Positions 1 to 8,529 of a DNA stretch of 64,000 nucleotides are shown here, in pieces; position 1 is the stretch's first letter; each line of letters begins with the position of its first letter. The translations under genes and the position numbers were made by a program. Origin of the DNA: Physcia stellaris. Lineage: Eukaryota; Ascomycota; Lecanoromycetes; Caliciales; Physciaceae. Location: positions 353,487 to 417,486 of the forward strand of contig JABSSW010000044.1 in assembly GCA_018902385.1 (NCBI GenBank). Direction: 5' to 3'. Under the pieces are notes generated by a model. The model was not told the DNA's origin and ran no database searches. It saw only the letters and a program-made list of their open reading frames with translations.

Positions 1-1
1 A

Positions 2-1210
2 AATGATAGCCTACACAATCTTTTGCCAGCAGTGCTTCGGCAGAAGTGCCAAACTCTGATTGAGGAGAGATTGATTGCCGCTGCAGACGCAGAAGAACTT
101 AAACGGGCCGAAGAGTCGTTCCAGACAACCCTGTCGTACAAAAAATTAGGCATGCTTGCTGCTATCAAGCGAATGACCTTATTAGCAAATTCTCGAAAAG
201 TGCAATGCCGCCCAGACCTAGATTTGCAGTCGGAATCAGGTTTGATACGTCGAACAGAGCGTTTCGGTGATCATGCCCTCGGAACAATCACGGGTCGATA
301 TCTCTTTGATAGACACGAAAGACAGGTCTTCATAGAATACCTGAGATATGATGTAGGCTGGAAAGGTCCTGTTACGGAAGAAATGATGGTACGCATAGAA
401 GCTATTGCCGAAATGCACAGCCAGGCAGACAAACCGACCGACATCCGATCGCTCAATTGCATTGGCTACTTTCATTCAGCCCCGGAGCGAGCTTTCTGCA
501 TCGTCTACGATTTTCCACTAGAGCCTGACTTGAAGGATGAGAAAACCCAAGTTTACAGCCTGAGTAAAGTGATTATGCTGAGCCAAAAATGGATTCAGAG
601 ACCTTTCCTAGAAGACCGATATAGACTCGCACAGACCTTGGCCATATCGCTCCTTGAGTTTCACACCGTTGACTGGCTCCATAAAAATCTCTCCGCCCAC
701 AACATCATTTTTTTCAACAATGAATCCAAGGTAGGCAAGAACAATCTCCAACGCATCCGGGAGCTGGAAGCGCCATTCATAATTGGCTTCAGTCGCAGTC
801 GACCTAATGAGCCGGCCGCATACACAAATGGACCAAGCATCTCAAGCGAAAGCCGTATTTACCAGCACCCGCAGTATGCAGAACGCAAACACAGTTACCG
901 CCCTGAATTCGACTACTACAGCCTTGGTCTTATTTTGCTTGAGATCGGGCTTTGGATGCCCCTGACCAGGATGATAGCAGATCAAAAAATTTCGTCATTA
1001 GAGCAGCAGAGGCTCTTGTTATTGCGCACTCGTGTTCCGCTTCTTGGCCATTATATGGGCAAAGACTATTTAGCGGCTGTCTCTGTTTGCCTCCAGACAT
1101 TTGGAGACTCGACCGACAACCAGGAGGATGGTCTTGTGGAACGGAGTGCGTCCAAGCGTCTCATGTTCAGTGACGAAGTCGTGGCAAGGTTGAGGAGACT
1201 ACGATCTTGA
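2..1210 (+). CDS. HeLo/prion-propagation-type pseudokinase, 5' partial
   Basis: The reading frame is open from the left edge and ends with TGA at 1208-1210. The first in-frame ATG lies well inside, so the start is missing: it is either upstream of the window or in an earlier exon, since TTTGCCAG at 22-29 could be an acceptor site. Numbering from base 23, residues ~85-330 resemble the kinase-like domain of fungal HeLo/HET-S-associated proteins. Seen: a beta3-like strand at ~101-110 without the usual Lys, a helical stretch with LLEFH and a catalytic loop reading HKN (220-222) instead of HRD. The DFG position reads GFS (255-257), followed by YQHPQY and YYSLGLILLEIG (~298-309) and a C-terminal MGKDYLAAVSVCL block. 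HRD and DFG aspartates are absent, so phosphotransfer is unlikely. In this family the domain usually sits behind an N-terminal HeLo membrane or cell-death domain, here off-window. A role in non-self recognition or regulated cell death is an inference from the family. It converges with the secreted-protein gene at 1459-1995. Confidence 0.8.
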   Translation, partial: NDSLHNLLPAVLRQKCQTLIEERLIAAADAEELKRAEESFQTTLSYKKLGMLAAIKRMTLLANSRKVQCRPDLDLQSESGLIRRTERFGDHALGTITGRYLFDRHERQVFIEYLRYDVGWKGPVTEEMMVRIEAIAEMHSQADKPTDIRSLNCIGYFHSAPERAFCIVYDFPLEPDLKDEKTQVYSLSKVIMLSQKWIQRPFLEDRYRLAQTLAISLLEFHTVDWLHKNLSAHNIIFFNNESKVGKNNLQRIRELEAPFIIGFSRSRPNEPAAYTNGPSISSESRIYQHPQYAERKHSYRPEFDYYSLGLILLEIGLWMPLTRMIADQKISSLEQQRLLLLRTRVPLLGHYMGKDYLAAVSVCLQTFGDSTDNQEDGLVERSASKRLMFSDEVVARLRRLRS

Positions 1211-1383
1211 GTGAACTAGAGAGTAGGGCTGCTGGCTAGGAAAATCTGTGTTCTTCGAGTCTTTTCGAGTGCGAGCTTGTTTAGTGCATGTGACTCAGGC
1301 CATTGTAGGACTAAGCTGATGCTGCTCAAGGGGTATCTCATATATTATTGCTATCAAACATTAGTAGCCGCAACGATCAACGT

Positions 1384-1443
1384 CGCTATGCCTCCCATCG
1401 CTATGCTTCCCAACGCTATGCTTCCCATCGCTATGCTCCACAA
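1384..1443. repeat. 15-bp minisatellite, 4 units
   Basis: Four consecutive 15-bp units (1384, 1399, 1414, 1429) follow CGCTATGCTTCCCAT with 0-4 changes. It lies in the 248-bp convergent intergenic stretch between the pseudokinase stop and the secreted-protein stop, so it probably falls in one or both 3' UTRs. A length multiple of three keeps frames open, which explains spurious small reading frames here. Confidence 0.9.
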
Positions 1444-1458
1444 ATCCGTCGTGTCCAC

Positions 1459-1995
1459 CTACGCGTGCACAATCGCCCCACCCTCCTGCATCACCGAGCC
1501 CGCCAAATACGCATCATTTTCCTGAAAGATCTTATCGAAATACGCCCCCGCTCCAATCTGATACACGCTCTTGGTCCCATCCTGCGCAATCTCACTGTTA
1601 TCACTGCTGAGATTCACAAACCCGCCATCATTCGTGTTCGGCTCCTCCACGATGCACGTGCTTATCACGGCTGATAGCGTAGTCGTGCATTCGTCGACCG
1701 TAGGCACTGGCATCTGGTCGGTGTGGTACACCATGGCGCGGCAACTCCCACTGTCGAGGGATGTCCAGCCGTTGACGGTCCACGCCTCGCCGGGTATCAT
1801 AGCGCAGAGCTGGGTTGCGGCGGCGGTGCAGTCCGAGGGGCTGGTTTGGGAGTAGGACCAGACCCAGTTCTCGGTGTTGGCGCAGGATTGAACGGGTTCG
1901 ACTTGGCGGCGGGACAGGGTGGGAAGGGCGTTGGTGACAATGGGGAGGAGAAGGTAGAGAGGGAGAATGGACAGATGGGGAGATTTAGTCAGCAT
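1459..1995 (-). CDS. small secreted cysteine-containing protein (178 aa)
   Basis: Stop codon is TAG at 1459-1461. I chose the ATG at 1993-1995 because it opens directly into a signal peptide: a hydrophobic core LSILPLYLLLPIV at residues ~8-20 and a likely cleavage near TNA (21-23). It is followed by an Arg-Arg pair (28-29) typical of Kex2 propeptide processing. The frame stays open upstream to 2115, but those 40 residues look like 5' UTR. The mature part has six Cys (SCA, DCT, LCA, SCR, ECT, TCI), which could form three disulfides, plus an aromatic motif NWVWSY. The C-terminal ~60 residues have no Cys and are Gly/Asp/Asn-rich. I do not recognise the family with certainty. Size, secretion, Cys content and position ~0.5 kb from an AT-rich block make it an effector-like candidate, but this is inference only. 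A TATA box lies 158 bp upstream. Confidence 0.75.
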   Translation of the reverse strand: MLTKSPHLSILPLYLLLPIVTNALPTLSRRQVEPVQSCANTENWVWSYSQTSPSDCTAAATQLCAMIPGEAWTVNGWTSLDSGSCRAMVYHTDQMPVPTVDECTTTLSAVISTCIVEEPNTNDGGFVNLSSDNSEIAQDGTKSVYQIGAGAYFDKIFQENDAYLAGSVMQEGGAIVHA

Positions 1996-2521
1996 CGAGG
2001 ATGGTGGTGATGGAGTGTGAGAGAGAGATAGGCAACTTATGATTATTTTGATTATAGATAGAGTAGCTGTCAAAGCATTATCATAGAGATAGAGATCAGG
2101 CAGTAATATACTCATGCAATGTTGATCTCAATGAGCAAGGGGGCACAGTCGTCTTTATAGTGAGACAGAGGATGAGGCGGTACAGCACAGTATACGATCA
2201 CGAGTTATTGAAGAATCATGGGACCAAGTCGACCCACTCGATCGCTGAGGATTTGCAGGAGGCATGTCCTGCGGCTCATTGGACGTCCGCAGGCTGATAC
2301 TGTCTGCCGTGTTTGACAGATGGTCCTTAACTTGGCCACCGGGACACCGCTCTTGTTGAAGGCAAGAGAACCACTGCAGCGTCGGTGGGATATCCTGCTG
2401 ACACATTGTAAGCCTCGGACGGGCGAACATCGCGTTCCCCACACTTGAAATGGGGTTTCAGCCAACCGGATAAGTTTTTCGTGACTTGTTCGACTAACTT
2501 TGCGCCTCAATCTCTTGACAA
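1996..2521. other. promoter region up to the AT-rich boundary, no further gene seen
   Basis: Normal base composition with CC, GG and CT present. Two overlapping minus-strand open frames (2155-2442 and 2205-2525) exist, but neither shows a signal peptide, a domain or a recognisable motif, and both overlap the promoter. I treat the stretch as regulatory or intergenic. It ends in a sharp composition change near 2520. Confidence 0.6.
2153..2159 (-). promoter_or_regulatory. TATA box of the secreted-protein gene
   Basis: TATAAAG reads on the minus strand 158 bp upstream of the chosen ATG at 1995. The spacing implies a 5' UTR of roughly 120-130 nt, which is normal for filamentous fungi. It supports the shorter start, because a start at 2115 would leave almost no leader. 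Confidence 0.5.
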
Positions 2522-2719
2522 TCAAAAATTGCGATTTTACATTATTAGTTTCGTTTTAAATTCAATATATTACATACATTATTGAACGTCATATTAAAAT
2601 AATAAAAATCAAAAAATGTTTTTTCGATGTTAATTCATTCGAAATTGAAATTTTGCGTTAATTCATGATACGTTTCAAATTTCGAATATTTTTGTCGTTT
2701 TTGTTTCGTTTTGTATTGA

Positions 2720-2965
2720 ATGATTCGAACACAAATACATTTATTAAATTTTTCATTCAAATTTGAAATGTTCGAAAATTTATTCAAACAAATTGAAAAA
2801 ATAAAAAATTATTTGTGAAATCAAATATATTGAATTTTGTTAACATGTACGATGATTGAATTTCAAACGTATTTAAAATTTGAATTTGAACGAAATTTTT
2901 TGCATAAATGTTCGATATGAAAATGAATTCATTGCGATTGTTTGTTTGAAAATATATTTTTTTTT
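2720..2965. repeat. dispersed repeat E, copy 1
   Basis: Aligns by eye with 4640-4845. Shared landmarks are TGTGAAATCAAATATAT, ACATGTACGATGATTGAAT and TTTGCATAAATG in the same order and nearly the same spacing. Differences are mostly G/A and C/T. The two copies lie ~1.9 kb apart in direct orientation, so they could be LTRs of a decayed element, but no clear TG...CA ends or target duplication were found. Confidence 0.6.
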
Positions 2966-4639
2966 TGTGTTTTTTACAAAAATATTCGAAATGATTTGAA
3001 ATTTTTTTGACGAATAATTGATTTGTGAAAATTACGATAATTCGTTCACAAAAATAATATCGTTTTTGATTAATTTAATTATCGAAAATTTTTTTAATAT
3101 TATTTTTTTTGTTATTGCGTTTTTAATTTTTTTTGTTTTCACGAATCGTTTTCGTGAAAAAATTTTGATTAAATTTTGTGCGTTGTTTTCGATTACGATC
3201 GTTTTAATGTCAATCTCATCAAAAATGACACGAAAAAATTAATAGCAATTGACACGATCGCGACGTTTTCATCGATTCATTTCGATAAAATTCGATATTT
3301 TTTTTTAATGTCAAAACAACATTCGTAATAATTATGATAATTTCAAATTCAATTGCAATCGAAAAATTTTTCACATTCGAAAAAATTGATTTTTCGAACG
3401 TTCGATAAATTTGTAAAAATCGTTTTTCAAAACATGTTTTTCGTATCAAACGATTTCTTGTTTTTCGAAACAACGAAATTTGAAAAATTTGATCATTTTT
3501 GATCATAACAATCGTCAATTGATTTTTTAATTTTTTGACGAAATCGAACGAAACAAAATTTGTTGCGAATTTACGATCGTTGAATTTTTTAGAAACATCA
3601 TTTGTAACGAAATGTTGATTTCGCTTTTCGTGATTGAGAAATTGTGAATGATAAAAAAATTCTTTTTGATTTTAAAAATTGATGAGTATTTGTTTTGAAT
3701 TCGCGATAAACGATAAATGCAAAATTCATCATTATCGACGTCACAATTTCAAACTTTTTAAAGTTTTTTCAATGTCGACAATGATTGTTTTTTTGACAAG
3801 CAATTCAATGTTATCGAGTTTAAATGTGATCGAACATTTCGTGACATGTTTTATTCGTCGTATTGAATGAACATCGAAACGATTTATTCATTGTTTGACG
3901 ATTTGTTCATCGATGAATAATGTTACGATCGAAATTTCTGATGACTCGTCGAGATCGCAATCGTTGTCGTCAATCACTGAAACGATATTTTTCAATTTTA
4001 TGATGTTTGTCATTTAGTCAATTGAAACGTTTTAATTCGAAATATGAAATACACAATCGACAATTGATTTTATAAAATTTCGTTTCATTTCGTTTTTGAA
4101 AATATATATATATATATTTAAAAATACAAATTTTTCATTCGAATTCAAAATATTGAATAATACATTTTTCGATATCGATAATGATTGTTTTTTTAACAAA
4201 CGATCGTTTTCGATTGTTAAACGATTTTGATTAAATTACGATTTTCAATTTCATTTTCAATAATGATTTGAATCAAACGTATCAATAAAACATTCGATAA
4301 ATATTTTGAATTGTAATTTACATCATATTGAAAAATAAAAATGATAAATAATTCAAACATTTTGTGCGAATTGACAATAACAATAATTTTTTTTTAATCG
4401 TATTGAAAACAAAACGATCAATGCATTTTAAATTTTTGTATTGTTGATATCAAATATTGTTAACACGTTCGAAATCATTCAAAAACGTTTTGAATTTTTC
4501 GACAATTTTCACGATAACGAATTCGCGTGAACATTCTGTGAATCGGAAATGATAAACGAGATAAACTTGTTAGAATCAGAAATTGAGAAAAGTTCGAAAG
4601 TGAATTTAGATATATATATATATTTGTAAAAATACAAAT
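2966..4639. other. AT-rich stretch between the copies of repeat E, no gene seen
   Basis: No recognisable domain on either strand. It contains a short extra piece of repeat E at ~4090-4170: an AT dinucleotide run followed by AAAATACAAATTTTTC, matching ~4612-4685. This could be the internal part of a degraded LTR element, but nothing coding can be supported. Confidence 0.5.
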
Positions 4640-4845
4640 TTTTCGCTCGAATTCAAGATATTGAATAGTACATTCAAATGAGTTGAGATGATAAGAAATT
4701 ATTCGTGAAATCAAATATATATCGTATTTTGTTGACATGTACGATGATTGAATTTCAAACGCATTTGAAATTTAAATTTGAATTAAATTTTTCGCATAAA
4801 TGACAAATGTGAAAATGATTTTTTTGCGATTGTTAATTGTTGAGC
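4640..4845. repeat. dispersed repeat E, copy 2
   Basis: Second copy of the repeat at 2720-2965. It retains more AG and CT steps than copy 1 (for example GTAC before ATTCAAATGAG), so it appears less mutated. The AT microsatellite at ~4611-4623 lies just before it. Confidence 0.6.
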
Positions 4846-4989
4846 GAAATTCAATGTCAGATTCAGTGAAACAAGCTAAAAAGTTTTTTGAAACAAAGAT
4901 GAAAAATATATCGATTGTACGTCGATTAACAAGTAATGAATTTGCGTCAAAAATTGAATCAGATTTTGTGCGCGTGTCGCTGATTCATT

Positions 4990-7470
4990 GAATGTGAAAT
5001 GATAAAGTTTGAGTCAAATCTGAATCAAAAATTGAGCGAAAGTCAATTATCAATCGATTTTGCATTAATTGTGAAATATTCGAATTTGATTTAATTTAAT
5101 TCAAATTCTGTGCACGTTTCACTGATTCATTGATTGTGAGATGATAAATTCTGAATCAAAATCTGAACAACTAATTCGTTGATTGTGAGATGACGAATTC
5201 CGAATCAGAATTTGAATCAAAAATTGAGCGAAAGTCAATGATTAGTCGATTGCTCATTAATTGTGAAATATTCGAATTTGATTTAATTTGATTCAGATTC
5301 TGTGCACGTGTCAATGATTCATTAATTTCATTGTGAGAAGATAAAAGCAAAACTTGCGAAATGAATCGTTTCGAAAATATAAAAATAAATTGAGATTCAG
5401 ATGTTTAAGACAGAAATCTGACAATGATTGTTTCGAGAAAATCATTGCGAATGTATATTCGAACAGCGATTAGCGATTAACGACGAAATATCAAGAAATG
5501 ATGAATTTTCGAAATTTTTCAGTTTATTGTAACAGATGTTCAAACGCGAAAAGTAAAAACATATTGAAAAACGCTCGAGCGAGATTTTTTCAAATTTTCG
5601 ACGTTCAAACACTTCGAAACAGTATATTTACGAATTATTTTCATAGATTCGACTTTTTGTAAGACTTGCTGAAGCAAAAATTTCTTGTTATGTATTTTGT
5701 CAATATCGATTAATTAGAAAATTTATAGATTGAAAACAATCAAAATCGAAAATGATAAAATTTGAATCAAAATTCGAACATAAGTCAATGAAAATTATAT
5801 TATTTATTGATTGTGAAAGAATTGAATTTGATTCAAAATTTGAATTAAATTTTGTGCACGTATTATTGATTCATTAATTGTAAAATATAAAATTTAAATC
5901 AAAATTTAAATCAAAAATTGAACATAAATCAATGATTAATCGATTGTTCATCAATTGCGAAATATTCGAATTTGATTTAATTTGATTCAAATTCTGTGCA
6001 CGTGTCAATGATTCATTAATTTTATTGTGAAAAAATAAAAACAAAATTTGCGAAATGAATCGTTTCGAAAATATAAAAATAAATTGAAATTCAAATGTTT
6101 AAAACAAAAATTTGACAATGATTGTTTCGAAAAAATTATTGCGAATATATATTCGGACAGCGACTAACGATTAACGACGAAATATCAAGAAATGATGAAT
6201 TTTCGAAATTTTTTCAATTTATTGTAACAGATGTTCAAACGCGAAAAATAAAAATATATTGAAAAACGTTCGAACGAAATTTTTTCAAATTTTCGACGTT
6301 CAAACATTTCGAAACAATATATTTACGAATTATTTTCATAAATTCGAATTTTTGTAAAATTTGTTGAAACAAAAAATTTTTGTTATGTATTTTGTCAATA
6401 TCGATTAATTAAAAAATTTACAAATTGAAAACAATCAAAATCGAAAATGATAAAATTTGAATCAAAATTCGAACATAAATCAATGAAAATTATATTATCT
6501 ATTGATTGTGAGAGAATTGAATTTGATTCAGAATTTGAGTCAAATTTTGTGCACGTCTCATTGATTCATTGATTGTGAAATATAGAATCTGAATCAGAAT
6601 TTGAATCAAAAATTGAACATAAATCAATGATTAGTCGATTGTTCATCAATTGCGAAATATTCGAATCTGATTTAATCTGATTCAAATTCTGTGCACGTGT
6701 CAATGATTCATTAATTTCATTATGAGAAAATAGAAGCAAAACTTGCGAAATGAATCGTTTCGAAAATATAAAGATAAATTGAAATTCAAATGTCTAAGAC
6801 AGAAATTTGACAATGATTGTCTCGAGAAAATCATTGCGAATGTATATTCGAACAGCGACTAACGACTAGCGACGAAATATCAAGAAATGATGAATTTTCG
6901 AAATTTTTTCAATTTATTGTAACAGATGTTCAAACGCGAAAAATAAAAGTATGTGAAGAAAAGTTCGAGTGAAAAAAAGAAAATTCAAGCGAAATTCTTT
7001 CAAATTTTTAACGTTCAAACATTTCGAAACAGTATATTGACGAAATACTTTAATAAATTCGATTTTTTGTAAAGATTGTTGAAACAAAGATTTCGTGTTA
7101 TGTATTTTGCTAATATCGATTCATTAAAGAATTCACAAATTGAAAACAATCAAAATCGAACATTGTAAATTCTGAATAGCATAAATCAATGAATTTATTG
7201 ATTGTGCGAAAATTGATTCTGAATCAGAATCTGAATCAAAATTTGTGCACGTATCACTGATTTTTGATTGAAATGAAAGAATTTGAATCGAAATCTGAAT
7301 CGAAATCTGAATCGAAATCTGAATCAAAATCTGAATCAGAATTCGAATCAAAAGATCGAGTACAAATCAACTGTTAATCGATTTTTAATTAATTGTGAGA
7401 CGATAAAATTCAATTCAAATTCTAAAGCAAAAACTCAACACAATGAAAAAAAACAATTAATTGCATGTTA
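4990..7470. repeat. ~694-bp tandem repeat, about 3.5 units
   Basis: The marker CGACGAAATA recurs at 5481, 6175 and 6870 (spacing 694 and 695). The marker TTATGTATTTTG recurs near 5687, 6383 and 7080. Units contain GTGCACGT, AATGATTCATTAATTT and GTAACAGATGTTCAAACGCG blocks. The last unit is incomplete and degenerates into a 12-bp minisatellite at 7283-7352. The middle unit is clearly more mutated than its neighbours. No coding potential is conserved among units. The array gives one of the best hand alignments for the mutation spectrum of this region. Confidence 0.9.
7283..7352. repeat. 12-bp minisatellite in the last 694-bp unit
   Basis: About six units following GAATCGAAATCT, with variants CAAAATCT and CAGAATTC. 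It arises by local expansion of the GAATCAAAATTTG-type words common in the 694-bp array. As a multiple of three it keeps a minus-strand frame open with a repeating Ile-Gln-Ile-Ser peptide, which I regard as spurious. Confidence 0.85.
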
Positions 7471-7559
7471 ATCATTAATTAACGCACAAAAATTGTCATG
7501 AATATCATGCAATAATGCAATTATGAATAAATAAGTGATTGATTAACTAGAAAAATGTG

Positions 7560-8400
7560 TGAGAAAGTATTTACATGTTCGCGTTTAACGAGAATCGAAA
7601 ACGTCTGAAAAAGAAAAATTGTTTTAATTTGAAAACAATTTCGTTATTATTGATTTTTCGACAAACATGATATAAAATTCGATAATAATAAAATATAATT
7701 TCGAAAATAAATTGCAAAAAATGTTGATTGCATAAATGCAAATTGTTGAAACGAAATTGACAATGTATTTTTTGAACGTTTTGATACGAAATTTGATGCA
7801 AAATTCGCGATAAATGAATTTTTGAATAAAATGATTTGTTTCGATGTAAAAAAAAATGAAAAAATGTTTTCGATTGCGATGTAAATTTCAAATTATTAAA
7901 TAAAAAAATTATCGATTGCGAAAATGTAATAAAAAAAATAAAATGATTCGAAACAACAAATTTCGATTTTTTCGCATGATAATCGCGAATATGTTCGTGT
8001 AATTCAATATTTCGTTGAATAATATTTGCATACAAAAATCGTCAATCGAATTTCTTTTTGTTTTTTTGCAATTCGAATTTTTTCGATTTTTTTGTCGATT
8101 TGTTATTGTTTTTTGAATATACGTGTTTGTTCGTCACGTTTTTATTGTTTTTGACGAATCAAACAAATTTTGTAAATTCGAATTTTTTCGATTTTTTGAC
8201 GTTTTTTGATTAAACGAATTTATTCGATTTGTTGTTGTTGTTTTGCGAAACGATTTTGTTTTATTTTTTGACGAACGTAAAAAATTTGTTGATCAAAAAT
8301 TTTGCGAATTTGTTAAATTTGCAAAATTCATCGACAATCAAAATTTCAATCTTGATAAATTTCGTAAAATCGTTGAAAAACAATAAAATTAAATACGTTA
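7560..8400 (-). pseudogene. decayed gag-like protein with C2H2 finger (retrotransposon relic)
   Basis: Read on the minus strand, ~8300-8040 gives a basic, Gln/Lys/Arg-rich segment with repeated KKRQKIEKIRI-like words. It is followed by a C2H2-like signature split between frames: FVCKYYSTKY, then LHEHIRDYHAKKSK. The second Cys position reads Tyr. A further ~130 residues run without stop to 7571. The same order (Gln-rich coil, then (F)(A/V)CKRC, then LH.H..(D/N).H) occurs in the LTR element at 21679-24415 and at 42900-43330, so this is another copy of that protein family. The frame is broken inside the finger. No flanking LTRs were found. The family resembles zinc-finger gag-like proteins repeated in Dothideomycete genomes, a judgement from memory only. 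Confidence 0.55.
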
Positions 8401-8529
8401 TCGAAAAAATGATTTAATAATAAAATTCAAAACGATAATGAAATCATGACGTACGAATAATAAAAATAATGCAAAAAAAAATTCGTAAACAAATAAATAA
8501 ATAAATGAATTTTGATTTAATAAATGTAA

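Noticed and set aside
1571-2010. Plus-strand frames opposite the secreted-protein gene (1571-1855, 1723-2010)
   Set aside because: Antisense shadows of a gene with clear signal peptide and Cys pattern; no motif of their own.
2155-2525. Two minus-strand frames of 95 and 106 codons upstream of the secreted-protein gene
   Set aside because: No recognisable domain, mutually overlapping in different frames, and covering the promoter.
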